This document shows, piece by piece, positions 8,648 to 17,983 of a DNA stretch of 64,000 nt. The stretch's first letter is position 1. Each line of letters starts with the position of its first letter. The notes under the pieces were generated by a model. It saw only the letters and a program-made list of their open reading frames with translations, was not told the origin of the DNA and searched no databases. This DNA is from Acidobacteriaceae bacterium. Lineage in GTDB: Bacteria > Acidobacteriota > Terriglobia > Terriglobales > Acidobacteriaceae. The translations under genes were made by a program, and so were the position numbers. The DNA is taken from the NCBI GenBank assembly GCA_035944135.1, contig DASZBM010000010.1, forward strand, positions 372,001 through 436,000. The letters run 5' to 3'.

Positions 8648-9588
8648 CCGAGATGGTGCAGGTAGAAGACGACTCCGCTCGCAATGACGCAGTAGATTCC
8701 GAACCAGTACCAGCGGCCGTTCTCCAGCCACGAGCTCAGCCAGCGCAGCGCGGCTATGCCCGCTAGGAAGCTGAGAATCATTCCCAGAACTCCCGCCGTG
8801 ATGCTTGAATGCAGATTGGTCACCTGACACCCAGGCGTCGCATCGTGTGACGCGCGAGCTACCCTCCACGCCTCGCGCGCCAGCGCCGGCGGCGTCAAAA
8901 TCACCGCAAGTGCGAAGGAGAATCGTTCCGCGCGGCTGCGCTCAGAGCCCGCCAACAGGCCCGTGGAGATCGTCGCACCGGAGCGCGAGAAGCCTCGGAA
9001 CGGCAGGCATAATCCCTGCACGGCCCCCATCCACCCTGCCTGCTTGAACGTGACGTTCTCCCCGGAGCGGGAGGCCGCGCGCTCATAGCTGAGGTTCGCA
9101 AGCGGCGACTTGTCGCGTTCCTTCATGCCAGCGATCAGAATCAGGATGCCCGCAGCAAACAGTGCAGGGGCAACAAGATCCAGCCGAGAGAACAGCGCCT
9201 CAACGTCGCCTTTGCCGAAGCTGCATGGAACGACGGATGACGTCTCGGAGGCGGTCAGGATCTTCTTCTGCTCGTGGTGTTCAATTACATGAATGATCGG
9301 ATAGCCGATGACAGCGGTTAGCGCCGTGGCCCATATCGCTCGCACCACGAACCGCTTGAACGCGTCCGCGCTGACGAAGAACGTCCGCTTCCACTGCCGC
9401 CAGAAGAAAGCAATCACGGCGAACATCGTTCCCGTGTGCAGCATCACGAGTAGCAGCGTCATCTCGGGAGCGGATGGATCTAACCCGAGCAGCTTCTCTG
9501 TAACCACCACATGCGCGGAACTTGAAACTGGAAGAAGCTCGGCGAAACCCTGCACGATCGCCAGGATTAGCACTTTGAACACGGACAT
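8641..9588 (-). CDS. uppP: Undecaprenyl-diphosphatase UppP (BacA)
   Basis: 315 residues with many membrane segments. It carries the family signatures QGFAELLPVSSSAH near residue 14-27 and FRGFSRSGATISTGLLAG near 190-210, which hold the catalytic Glu, Ser and Arg. The enzyme removes a phosphate from undecaprenyl pyrophosphate so that the lipid carrier can be reused for peptidoglycan and other surface polymers; its overexpression gives bacitracin resistance in other bacteria. It is somewhat longer than the usual 270 residues because of a loop around 105-140 with two or more Ser-rich turns. It stands alone on the minus strand. Confidence 0.95.
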   Translation of the reverse strand: MSVFKVLILAIVQGFAELLPVSSSAHVVVTEKLLGLDPSAPEMTLLLVMLHTGTMFAVIAFFWRQWKRTFFVSADAFKRFVVRAIWATALTAVIGYPIIHVIEHHEQKKILTASETSSVVPCSFGKGDVEALFSRLDLVAPALFAAGILILIAGMKERDKSPLANLSYERAASRSGENVTFKQAGWMGAVQGLCLPFRGFSRSGATISTGLLAGSERSRAERFSFALAVILTPPALAREAWRVARASHDATPGCQVTNLHSSITAGVLGMILSFLAGIAALRWLSSWLENGRWYWFGIYCVIASGVVFYLHHLGY

Positions 9589-9700
9589 GCCCTGATTTTA
9601 GCGTTCGGGCACGTGCATCCCTAAACACCAGAAGAACAATTGCACCGGCGGAGCATTTTGTGTCAACGGACTTCCTGCAAGCCAACGACGGAAGGCCTCT

Positions 9701-10720
9701 TCAGTCGCGGTCGCTGCCGTAGATCGGGATGCCCTGCTTCACGCGATAGGCGATGCTCTCCGCCCGCGCGGCGTAGTCGGACTTCGCATACTTCTGCTGT
9801 AACTGGTCGGCGATTGCCTGGCAGTTCTGCGCGGCCTTGTCGGCGTTTTTCTTGTCGTCGTCCACCGAGTACATCGTCACCAGTACGCCTTGCCGGTACG
9901 CCGCCTGGTACAGCGCCTCGGCAGACTTCGGACCGCCCGGATAGTGGTCCGCATACTTCAGGTAGAGCTGCGTTTCCATCTCGGGGCACTTGGCCAGGCC
10001 CTGCCAATCGCCGCAAAGCTTCTCGTCGATGAGGTCATACGCCGCTCGCGCCGCCCAGTCCGAGTCCGGATACATCTTCATTACCTTCTTCAACGCGCCT
10101 TCGTAGAGCTGCGGCCGCAGATACGCCTCCTGCTCATGCGCGCTGGGTAGCGAACTGATGTCCAGCTTATCGAGCTGCCAGCGAATGTCCGCCGCACGAA
10201 ACGCCGCCTCTGGGGCCAGCGGCGAGTTAGGGAAGTACTCCGGCACGCGCTCGTAGAGCAGGTGTGCTTCCTGCGCCGCATCTTTGGGCGGGTGCGGCTG
10301 CGCGGCCTGCGCCTCAAGCTCCGCCGCCGCGCCGTAGAGAATTGCGTCTCCATTCGCTGTAGTCGGTCCAACGACACCCTGATCGTGGATCCAGCCGGAA
10401 AACTGGTGATTTGACTGGTTCGGGTCCTTGAACTCCGGCTCGGAGTCAGGATCCTGCTCTTCCTTCTCGTCCGTGTTCGCGAATACATTCACCCATGCGC
10501 CGTTGCGGCCCATGATCGCCAGCTCGTGCCCCGGTGTAACCGTCGCGATCGGCGGATTACTGCTGTCTGCCTGCACGTACAGGTTGGCGACATGCAGCAC
10601 CGTCGCCCGTGCCGTGGGATCATCATTCCCCTGGTCGTTCTTGTTCTTCTTCTTCTGCGCGAACAGCAGAGCGGGAGAGAGCAATAGCAGGGCAGCGGCG
10701 GCAAAGCGTGCGTGGGGCAT
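9701..10720 (-). CDS. Secreted SH3-like/TPR-like repeat protein
   Basis: 339 residues. Signal peptide about 1-21 (AALLLLSPALLFAQ), then a Lys/Asn-rich stretch, an SH3b-like beta segment (about 38-105, ATVLHVANLYVQADSSNPP...GAWVNVFA) and a helical region (about 130-330) with motifs such as LYERVPEYFPNSPLAPEAAFRAADI that resemble TPRs of BamD/YbgF-type envelope proteins. A role in the cell envelope is likely, but the exact one cannot be read. It is the last gene of a minus-strand series with the dehydratase 36 bases upstream. Confidence 0.75.
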   Translation of the reverse strand: MPHARFAAAALLLLSPALLFAQKKKNKNDQGNDDPTARATVLHVANLYVQADSSNPPIATVTPGHELAIMGRNGAWVNVFANTDEKEEQDPDSEPEFKDPNQSNHQFSGWIHDQGVVGPTTANGDAILYGAAAELEAQAAQPHPPKDAAQEAHLLYERVPEYFPNSPLAPEAAFRAADIRWQLDKLDISSLPSAHEQEAYLRPQLYEGALKKVMKMYPDSDWAARAAYDLIDEKLCGDWQGLAKCPEMETQLYLKYADHYPGGPKSAEALYQAAYRQGVLVTMYSVDDDKKNADKAAQNCQAIADQLQQKYAKSDYAARAESIAYRVKQGIPIYGSDRD

Positions 10721-10756
10721 ACCTGCAAGATTAGACGGTCGAGCCTGGCGCTCGTG

Positions 10757-11791
10757 TCACGCGTGGACCGCGACAGCCTCTTCCTCCAGCTCTGCCCGCA
10801 GATCCGGGTCCAGATTGCCGCCCGAAACGATGGCCACCATCCGCCGTGCCGCGGGAAGCTCATGCGCGTGAAACAGTGCGGCAGCAAGGGTCACCGCCCC
10901 GGAGGGCTCGGCGACGATGTTGGTCGCCTTCAAAACAATCCGCAGAGCCTCCCGAATCTCGTCCTCTGTCACGGCAACGATGCCATCCACAAACCGCAGG
11001 ATGTGTTCGAAATTCCGCTCGCCCAGCGACTGCGTTCGCAGCCCGTCGGCGATGGTCCGCGTCGTCTTCGCCGCCGGCCATTCCGTCAGCCGCTTCGTGT
11101 CGAACGACTCCTTCGCGTCTGCCGCGAGCGCCGGCTCGCATCCCCACACCTTGGGCGCCACAACGCCCTCCGCCTCAGCCGACAGCTTGATCCCCGTCGC
11201 CACGCCCGACAGCAGCCCACCGCCCGAAACCGGCGACAGCACCAGTTCCACGCCCGGCAATTGCTCCAGAATCTCCAGCCCGCAGGTCGCCTGCCCGGCG
11301 ATGATCGCCTCATCGTCATATGGAGGCACCATCACGTAGCCGTATGCGGCCACCAGCTCCTCAGCCTTCAGCTTGCGCTCCGTGCTCGCCGGGCCAACCG
11401 TGACTATCTCAGCACCCAACGCGACTGTTGCTTCCCGCTTCACGCGCGGCGCATTCTCAGGCATCACGATAACGGCCTTTGCGCCCAGCGCACGCGCTGC
11501 ATACGCCACACCCTGCGCATGATTGCCCGACGAGTACGTAATCACGCCGTGCTTCAACTCTTCAGGCGTCAGCCCCGCGATCTTGTTGTACGCGCCGCGC
11601 AGTTTGAAGCTACCGATCGGCTGCGCCGACTCATCTTTCAGAAAAATCTCGGGAATCGAATCGGATAACTCCGGCCATCCTGCCATGCGCAGCCGCGCAC
11701 GCGACAGCCGCAGCAGCGGAGTTCGAACAGCAACGGAAGAGATGCGCTCGCGCGCGGCCTGAATATCAGCGAGGGAAATCAGCTCAAACAT
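10757..11791 (-). CDS. PLP-dependent threonine/serine dehydratase (IlvA/TdcB or serine racemase-like)
   Basis: 344 residues, a single catalytic domain of fold type II PLP enzymes. The PLP lysine lies in GSFKLRGAYNKI, the substrate loop is SSGNHAQGVAYAARALG, and the phosphate-binding loop is SGGGLLSGVA. There is no C-terminal ACT regulatory domain, so it is of the short catabolic or serine racemase type rather than the allosteric biosynthetic IlvA. It would deaminate L-threonine to 2-oxobutanoate or L-serine to pyruvate. It follows the alpha/beta hydrolase gene by 6 bases and is probably cotranscribed with it. Confidence 0.9.
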   Translation of the reverse strand: MFELISLADIQAARERISSVAVRTPLLRLSRARLRMAGWPELSDSIPEIFLKDESAQPIGSFKLRGAYNKIAGLTPEELKHGVITYSSGNHAQGVAYAARALGAKAVIVMPENAPRVKREATVALGAEIVTVGPASTERKLKAEELVAAYGYVMVPPYDDEAIIAGQATCGLEILEQLPGVELVLSPVSGGGLLSGVATGIKLSAEAEGVVAPKVWGCEPALAADAKESFDTKRLTEWPAAKTTRTIADGLRTQSLGERNFEHILRFVDGIVAVTEDEIREALRIVLKATNIVAEPSGAVTLAAALFHAHELPAARRMVAIVSGGNLDPDLRAELEEEAVAVHA

Positions 11792-11797
11792 CTCCCT

Positions 11798-13003
11798 CTA
11801 CTGTACCTCCGCCGCATGCAGCACCTCGGCGAAGAAGTGCACCAGCCGCAACTGATCGGCAATCGTCGGCCCAGCGCCGTCGAGGTTGAGATGCGACAGC
11901 ACTGGCGAAATCAGCTCGGCCTTTAGGCTCGACCGCGGTAGCTCCGCGGCCATCCACTCCGTCTCCGCCGAAGGAATGACGTTGTCGCCCGCGCCATGCA
12001 GCAGATACACCGGCGTCTTCAGCGTCGCGAGCCGCCCATGCGGGCTCACTGCTGCCATATCATTCACATGCCGCTCGTCAGAACGTTCCAGCGCAGTGCG
12101 CGTTGCTGCGAGTGTCGTATCCATTAAGGCCTTGACTTCGCTCTTCTGCTCCTCGCTCAGGCTCGTCAGCGCGACTCGCTCAGCCGCAGGGTCCTCATAC
12201 AAATGCGCGCGCAACACCGCGCGAATCGGCGCAACATCCTGTGCCGGCACAAAATCGCCCATGTGCTCGTACTCAAGCACCAGCGGGCCGTATTCATGCG
12301 GAGCCAGGGTCTCCTCGGTCCCGTTCGGCCGCTCGTCTTCGCCCGTCCGGTAGTATGCGGCCACTCGGCTCATCTCATCCTGCGCGCCCACGGCCATCAC
12401 AAAGCGAATATCGCCCTGATACACCGGGTCCGCCGCAGCCAGCAATGACAGCCCACCGGAGAAGCTCAACCCAATTACGCCAACCGGCCGTCCACCATCC
12501 TCATGTGTCAGCCACTCGGCCGACTCGCCAATCGTTGCAATGGAGTTCGCACCCACCTGGTAGTCCTTGATGTCCGGCAGTTCCGGCGTAAGCACCTGCA
12601 CGCCGCATGCGGCCATCGTCGTGGCGAAGTTCTCCAGCCTCGGCTCATCGATCCCAAGATGATGTACGCCATGCAGCACCACCAGCGCGGGCGCATTCTT
12701 CGGCCGCACCGGCGTATACAGTCGCGCGCGCACCGTCCCGCTCGCCAGCGACAGCTCCAGGTCGCGAACCGCGATCGGTTCGCTCACGAACCGCCGCAGC
12801 AGCTTGGGCACCGGCTTGTTCCCCACCAGATCCAGCACGGCCACCGACTGCAGGTGAGCCCGCATCCACGGCCATCCTGCGAACGCCAGCGCTACGGTGA
12901 TCGCCACCAATGCCAGCACGAGCCACCACCCCCGGCGGCGGGCCTCACGTGCCTGCGCCAGTGGCCCGGCTTCCTCCGCGGGTTGGCTACAGTCGACTGT
13001 CAT
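11798..13003 (-). CDS. Membrane-anchored alpha/beta hydrolase
   Basis: 401 residues from the ATG at 13003; a longer frame exists (to 13039) but would overlap the upstream gene, whereas this ATG follows that gene's stop by one base. One N-terminal membrane segment (about 28-48, WWLVLALVAITVALAFAGW) is followed by an alpha/beta hydrolase domain with nucleophile elbow GLSFSGG (Ser), the oxyanion-type motif VVLHGVHH, and a late LLHGAGDNVIPSAE that should carry the acidic residue; a final HLNLDG may give the His. The substrate is unknown. It forms a tight run with the coiled-coil protein before it and the dehydratase after it. Confidence 0.82.
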   Translation of the reverse strand: MTVDCSQPAEEAGPLAQAREARRRGWWLVLALVAITVALAFAGWPWMRAHLQSVAVLDLVGNKPVPKLLRRFVSEPIAVRDLELSLASGTVRARLYTPVRPKNAPALVVLHGVHHLGIDEPRLENFATTMAACGVQVLTPELPDIKDYQVGANSIATIGESAEWLTHEDGGRPVGVIGLSFSGGLSLLAAADPVYQGDIRFVMAVGAQDEMSRVAAYYRTGEDERPNGTEETLAPHEYGPLVLEYEHMGDFVPAQDVAPIRAVLRAHLYEDPAAERVALTSLSEEQKSEVKALMDTTLAATRTALERSDERHVNDMAAVSPHGRLATLKTPVYLLHGAGDNVIPSAETEWMAAELPRSSLKAELISPVLSHLNLDGAGPTIADQLRLVHFFAEVLHAAEVQ

Positions 13004-13004
13004 G

Positions 13005-13394
13005 TCAGCGGCGGACCAGCAGCAGAATCGTAAGCGCAAGCAGAATTACATTCAACGGCAAAATCACCGCGAGTAACGCGTTGCTCGTCGCTGCCCTGTT
13101 CTCGAGCGCCGCCACGCGCTCCTCTGCCGCCTCGGCCGCCGCCCGCGCAGCATTCACCTGTTCCGTGATCTGCGCCAAGCGCTCCCCCTGTTCGTTCAAC
13201 TGCCGATAAATGCTCTCGTGCGAGCTCGTCACACGCGCAATATCGGCACGCACCTCTTCGCGGAACTTCGCAATGGCGCCGCGAGTCGCGTCGTCCCCCG
13301 CAACCTTCGACTGCAGAAATCGGTCTGCCGTCGGTAGCAGACGCGCGATATGAGGAGCCAGTTCAATCAGTTGTGCAAGAGCCTTGGGCCACAT
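13005..13394 (-). CDS. Coiled-coil protein with C-terminal membrane anchor
   Basis: 129 residues. The first 40 residues are helical, a coiled coil follows (about 45-103, rich in E, A, R and Q: QLNEQGERLAQITEQVNAARAAAEAAEERVA in part), and one membrane helix ends the protein (about 106-127, ALLAVILPLNVILLALTILLLV). No known family is recognised. The tail-anchored coiled-coil layout suggests an inner-membrane scaffold or oligomer. The stop is one base from the start of the hydrolase gene. Confidence 0.7.
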   Translation of the reverse strand: MWPKALAQLIELAPHIARLLPTADRFLQSKVAGDDATRGAIAKFREEVRADIARVTSSHESIYRQLNEQGERLAQITEQVNAARAAAEAAEERVAALENRAATSNALLAVILPLNVILLALTILLLVRR

Positions 13395-13410
13395 GCACGG
13401 AATTGTAGCC

Positions 13411-13884
13411 TCAGACCGAAACCACCGCCGAATGTGCGAAACGTCTCCGCCGGTGGTTCATCACTGCCCACGCGATGCTCAGTACCAGGCAACCCGCGAC
13501 GAAGATCTGCGACCACACGCAGTAGATACACCACTTCTGGATGACGAACGCCTCCAGGTAACTCAGCATGCCAGCGCAAAAGAAGCCGATCTCCGCCAGC
13601 TGCAGCGTCAGCCACGTTCTGCCCGCCAACGCCGCAACCGCAATCAGCGCATAGCCGATAATCCCGATCGTCGCCACCGGAATATGGATCTTCTTCGACC
13701 CAGGCTGTTCGTCGAATGACTCCGCCGGAAACACCGAGAAGCGCGAGTGGTTCACCGCGCCGCAGTCCCACTTCTCCGTCACCGCGCACGGCGGCGCCTG
13801 GCTGGGATCCTGCATGTGAATGCGAAGGGCGAGCACCGAGTCAATAAGACCAGCAAGGGCAATCAAAGCAATCAGGAAGCGCAT
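13411..13884 (-). CDS. Vitamin K epoxide reductase (VKOR) family thiol oxidoreductase
   Basis: 157 residues with four to five membrane helices. Conserved cysteines are C33 and C41 (loop pair) and C119-I-Y-C122 (the CxxC next to the quinone site), with the VKOR-like segment AVNHSRFS. In bacteria such proteins reoxidise a DsbA-type thioredoxin using quinone and so drive disulfide formation in the periplasm. No DsbA gene lies next to it and the protein has no fused thioredoxin domain. The start is the ATG at 13884; a much longer open frame upstream is only an antisense shadow of the peptidase gene. Confidence 0.88.
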   Translation of the reverse strand: MRFLIALIALAGLIDSVLALRIHMQDPSQAPPCAVTEKWDCGAVNHSRFSVFPAESFDEQPGSKKIHIPVATIGIIGYALIAVAALAGRTWLTLQLAEIGFFCAGMLSYLEAFVIQKWCIYCVWSQIFVAGCLVLSIAWAVMNHRRRRFAHSAVVSV

Positions 13885-13986
13885 CTTCCCCGTATTGTAG
13901 GCTGAGCGCTTCCGCCGCGCATCGGCGAAAATGAAAGCGATAGAAGAGCACCATTGAGAACGAGACCGTGACACCGAGGAAACGCG

Positions 13987-16014
13987 ATGATTGAGACCAC
14001 AGCCCCGGAAGCGACCACCACTGACCCACTTCATCTCTGGTCGGCACTCAAGACAGCAGAAGAGGCCCAGGCGTGGATCGAGCATCACCTGCAGGCCTCG
14101 CGCGATCGCATCGCCGAACTCATCTCTCCTGCCGCCTCGCGCTCCGCTGTTGAAGCGCTCGCGCTCTACGACCAGGCCGCATGGCATCTGCGCATGGCCG
14201 GCAGCCAGGCGCACGTGATGTTCATGGTCCATCCGCTCGCAGACGTCCGCGACGCCGCGCAGTCGCTCTCGCAAGTAGTTGCAGCCGAAGGCGTCAAGCT
14301 GAGCCTGAACCGCGACGTCTTCAAGGTTCTCGAAGCCCTCGACGTCGCTAATGAGGACGCCGCCACGCGCTACTATCTCGAGCGCACGCTGCTTAGCTAT
14401 CGTCTCTCCGGCGTCGACCGCGACGATGCAACGCGCGAAAAGATCCGCGAGCTCGCCGACAAATCCACCGAGCTCGGCATGCGCTTCGCCCGTGCCGTGC
14501 AGGACGACGTCCGCAAGATCGAAGTCACTGATCTCAACGAACTCCGCGGCCTCCCCGCAGACTTTCTCGAACGCTTCGGTGTCCGTGAGCAAAATGGTGA
14601 ACTCGTCGCTGAGAAACCCGTCGTCCTCACCACCGACCCACCTGTCCTTGCGCCGATCATGACCTATGCGGCCAGCGCAGCGCTGCGCCGCCGCATGTAT
14701 CTCGCCTACAACGACCGCGCCTACCCCTCGAACTCCCAGGTGCTTTTGGACCTCCTGAAAGTGCGCGAAGAGATGGCCGAGACCCTCGGCTTCCGTAGCT
14801 GGGCCGACCTCGCCACTGTCGACCAGATGATGGGGTCCGCCGCCAACATGCGCAAATTCCTCAATGAAGTCGAGCAAGCCGCACGCGAAACCGTACAGCG
14901 CGAGTTCGACGAGCTCGAATCCTTCGTCCGCAGCCACGACCCGAAAGCACTCCCGCTTACGCTCAGCGACGCACGCTTCTGGGAGGAGCAGTTCCGCCGC
15001 TCCCACTACGACTTCGACTCGCAGTCCGTCCGCCCGTTTTTCCCCTACGAGCAGGTCGAAGCCGGCATCCTCGCCATCGCCGGCAAGCTCTTTGGCGTGC
15101 GCTTCGAGCGCAACACCACCGCGTCCGTGTGGCACCCCGACGTCAAAAGCTTCGACGTCTTCGAAGCCTCATCTCCAACAAAACAACCCATCGGCAGGAT
15201 CTACCTCGACATGCACCCGCGCGAAGGCAAGAGCAAGTGGTTCTCCGAGTGCTCGCTCGTCGGTGGTGTGCTTGGCAAGCAGATCCCCGAGGCCTCGCTC
15301 GTCTGCAACTTCACGCAACCTACTGACAAAGATCCCGCGCTACTTCAGTACTCCGACGTCGTCACCTACTTCCACGAGTTCGGCCATCTCATGCACGAGA
15401 TCCTCGGCGGACAGCAGCGCTGGGCCGGCCAAAGCGGCATCGCCACCGAAGGCGATTTCGTCGAAGTTCCTTCGCAAATGCTGGAGGAATTTTTCGAACG
15501 CGCCGACGTCCTCCGCACCTTCGCGCGCCACTACCAGACCGGCGATCCCATCCCGGAGGAGACCGTTGCACGCATGACGCGAGCCAGCGCACACGGCCGC
15601 GCTCTCTCCACGCTCACGCAGGTCATGTACGCAACCTACTCCATGGAGACTCACGACCGCCGCGCTGCCGAGTTGGACCTCGACACGCTCCTCCGCGAAG
15701 GCTACGACCGCTTCTCGAAGTACGAGTTCGTCGACGGCAATCGCATGTACGCCGCCTTCACGCACCTCGTCGGCTACACATCGAACTACTACACCTACCT
15801 CTTCGACAAGGTCATCGCGCTCGAGTTCTTCGCGGAATTCGCACATCAACCTTCAGATCAATTGCTCACCGGTCCTGTAGCCCAGCGCTATCGCAAACTC
15901 GTCCTCGAAGCCGGCGGGTCCAAGCCGGCCAAGGACATCGTCCGCGACTTCCTCGGCCGCGAGACCAGCATGGATGCCCTGCGTTCCTGGATAGGCCGCG
16001 AGTTCGCGGCCTAG
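13987..16014 (+). CDS. M3-family oligopeptidase (OpdA/oligopeptidase A or PrlC type)
   Basis: 675 residues without signal peptide, the usual length for M3 cytosolic oligopeptidases. The zinc site HEFGH lies near residue 462 (YFHEFGHLMHEILG), with the downstream Glu in PSQMLEEF. The enzyme should cleave short peptides, including signal peptide remnants, in the cytoplasm. Third codon positions are very rich in C, which produces long open frames on the opposite strand; those are not genes. The ATG at 13987 starts 102 bases from the divergent VKOR gene. Confidence 0.95.
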   Translation: MIETTAPEATTTDPLHLWSALKTAEEAQAWIEHHLQASRDRIAELISPAASRSAVEALALYDQAAWHLRMAGSQAHVMFMVHPLADVRDAAQSLSQVVAAEGVKLSLNRDVFKVLEALDVANEDAATRYYLERTLLSYRLSGVDRDDATREKIRELADKSTELGMRFARAVQDDVRKIEVTDLNELRGLPADFLERFGVREQNGELVAEKPVVLTTDPPVLAPIMTYAASAALRRRMYLAYNDRAYPSNSQVLLDLLKVREEMAETLGFRSWADLATVDQMMGSAANMRKFLNEVEQAARETVQREFDELESFVRSHDPKALPLTLSDARFWEEQFRRSHYDFDSQSVRPFFPYEQVEAGILAIAGKLFGVRFERNTTASVWHPDVKSFDVFEASSPTKQPIGRIYLDMHPREGKSKWFSECSLVGGVLGKQIPEASLVCNFTQPTDKDPALLQYSDVVTYFHEFGHLMHEILGGQQRWAGQSGIATEGDFVEVPSQMLEEFFERADVLRTFARHYQTGDPIPEETVARMTRASAHGRALSTLTQVMYATYSMETHDRRAAELDLDTLLREGYDRFSKYEFVDGNRMYAAFTHLVGYTSNYYTYLFDKVIALEFFAEFAHQPSDQLLTGPVAQRYRKLVLEAGGSKPAKDIVRDFLGRETSMDALRSWIGREFAA

Positions 16015-16081
16015 ACCGCACGACGCCCGCGTGCAAGTTCGAAGCCGAAAGCAACCGGCCGCATAATCGCGACCGGTCACC

Positions 16082-17983
16082 TTACCTCTTGTTTGATTTC
16101 TTCGCAGCCTTCTTCGGAGGCGTCGCCTTCACTGGCGGCTTGTGTGCCGGTGCAGACTTCGCCGCGCTCTTCACAGCCGGCTTGCCTTTGGCGTTCGCTT
16201 TTGCCGGAACAGCGGTCTTGCCGTTGCTGGCATTCTTTCCGTTCACCGCGGACTTCGCTGCAGCCGCGCTGGTCGACTTCGCCGCCGGCTTCTCGGCTTT
16301 GCCCGCATCACGCCCCACCACACGCGGAGGCGGTCCAGCCGCCGGTTCCGGATCCGCGTGCGATCCCGCTTGGCGCGGCCCCACGTCGATCCTCGTCGCC
16401 GGAGTAACCACATTCGCCTCTGTGCCACCGGCCTCGCCGCTCTGCTGCCGCAGCGCGTGCAGCACCACGCGCAGCATCTCTTCTTCTGGCGCCGGTTTGC
16501 CCGTCCAGATCTCAAACTGCCGCGCGCCCTGCTGCACGAACATCTCTACGCCGGAGATCACTGCAATCCCTTTTTGCCGCGCCATGCGCAGCAGCGGCGT
16601 CTCAATCGGGTTGTAAACCAGATCGAAAACAACTCGTGCGTTCAGCTCCTCAGGCGTCAGGATCGCAGCCGTCTTGTTGCCGCTCATTCCTGCAGGCGTG
16701 GCATTGATGATGACGTCGAAACTCTGCTTCGCCAGCGCCTCGCGCTTGATCGTCTTCGCGCCTGCCTGCCGAGCCAGCTTCTGCGCCGTCTCCAGCGTCC
16801 GGTTGAAGATGCACACCTCTGCGCCCTTGTTGCGACACCCAAACACCGCCGCCCGCGCCGCGCCGCCCGCGCCCAGCACCAGCACCTTCGCATCACGCAG
16901 GTTCAGCCGGCGTTCCAGAGGCCGCACAATCGCATCAACATCCGTGTTGAATCCGTAGAACTTCCCATCCGGGAACCGCCGGATCGTGTTTACCGCGCCG
17001 ATCTTCGCTGAAAGCGGGTCCGTCCGCTCGAGGAAGGGAATCACACTCGCCTTCAACGGCATCGTCACGCTCAGCCCCTGGATCGGAATCTCGCGAGCCA
17101 GTTTGAACAGGTCTTCCACGTTCTTCGTCTGCAGCGCGAGATACACCGCGTTCACCGTCTCGCGGCGAAACGCCGTGTTCATCATCAGCGGCGACATTGA
17201 CGACTTGATCGGATCGCCCGCAACGCCATAAACCTTCGTCGCTACATCCACCTGGTCGACGCGGTAGGTCTCGAGCAGCGTGCGCGCCGCAATCTGTCCC
17301 GGAGCCGTCGCTTCCGCCTGCGTCGCCGCAGCAAACGTGAACACCGAGCCCGCCCGCAGCCCCAGCACGCGCGAGATAATCCCTGCCTCGCCCATGCAGA
17401 TGCCCACAATGCTTGAATTCGAGCGGTCTTCCATCCGCTCCAGGAAGTGCATAAGCTTCAGGTTGTCCGTCAGGTTGCGCGCCGTAGGCACAACCTTGTA
17501 GAAGTCCGGCGCGTAGGGCTCCATCCGGGAGTAAATCGCGTCCAGATCGCCCGTCTGTTTGAAGTCATGAAAACTCAGAATCACCGCCGCGCCGGCATCG
17601 CGCAGCCGCTGGATCGTGTTCTTTGGCAGCTTCTCAATCGACTCCAGTTCGATGTCGACGAGCTGAAACCCGGCTTCTGCCGCCTTCATCAAAATGTCCA
17701 GCGCCGCATGGTTTGAGCCCTCGAACCGGCCGCCGTTCTCCTTGCACCGACAGGTCGCAACCACCGTCGCGGCCCCGTTATCTCGAATAAACTGCTTCAG
17801 CACCGGTAGCGCTGCTGCCGGCTTCGGCAAGTAATCCAGCCGGAACTCAATGAAAGTAGTGTCTTTAAGGGCTGCGGAAGCCTTCTCGACCATGTCCTCG
17901 GCAGTTTGGCCGGTGATCGCGATGCAAATTTTCCCGATTCGGGAGCGGAGCAGATGGGAGGCGATTTGGGTACTCGTATTCAT
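16082..17983 (-). CDS. aroDE: Fused 3-dehydroquinate dehydratase (type I) and shikimate dehydrogenase with basic C-terminal tail
   Basis: 633 residues from the ATG at 17983. Residues 16-240 are a type I dehydroquinate dehydratase (EFRLD at 46-50, catalytic H139 and Schiff-base K163). Residues 248-512 are a shikimate dehydrogenase (SMSP 262-265, K311 in MPLK, N332, D348 in FNTD, NADP loop GAGGAAR 371-377). Together they catalyse steps 3 and 4 of the shikimate pathway: dehydroquinate to dehydroshikimate to shikimate. The AroD-AroE fusion order is known from plants, chlamydiae and some bacteria. Residues 515-633 are a disordered Ala/Lys/Pro tail (NGKNASNGKTAVPAKA, KKAAKKSNKR), like histone H1 tails and not needed for either reaction. 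A longer frame to 18088 lacks support. Confidence 0.93.
   Translation of the reverse strand: MNTSTQIASHLLRSRIGKICIAITGQTAEDMVEKASAALKDTTFIEFRLDYLPKPAAALPVLKQFIRDNGAATVVATCRCKENGGRFEGSNHAALDILMKAAEAGFQLVDIELESIEKLPKNTIQRLRDAGAAVILSFHDFKQTGDLDAIYSRMEPYAPDFYKVVPTARNLTDNLKLMHFLERMEDRSNSSIVGICMGEAGIISRVLGLRAGSVFTFAAATQAEATAPGQIAARTLLETYRVDQVDVATKVYGVAGDPIKSSMSPLMMNTAFRRETVNAVYLALQTKNVEDLFKLAREIPIQGLSVTMPLKASVIPFLERTDPLSAKIGAVNTIRRFPDGKFYGFNTDVDAIVRPLERRLNLRDAKVLVLGAGGAARAAVFGCRNKGAEVCIFNRTLETAQKLARQAGAKTIKREALAKQSFDVIINATPAGMSGNKTAAILTPEELNARVVFDLVYNPIETPLLRMARQKGIAVISGVEMFVQQGARQFEIWTGKPAPEEEMLRVVLHALRQQSGEAGGTEANVVTPATRIDVGPRQAGSHADPEPAAGPPPRVVGRDAGKAEKPAAKSTSAAAAKSAVNGKNASNGKTAVPAKANAKGKPAVKSAAKSAPAHKPPVKATPPKKAAKKSNKR

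Noticed and set aside
13885-15135. Long open frame on the minus strand (extends the VKOR frame to 574 codons)
   Set aside because: It is the antisense shadow of the M3 peptidase gene, caused by C-rich third positions; the VKOR protein has its own ATG at 13884 followed by a membrane helix, and the extension has no family resemblance.
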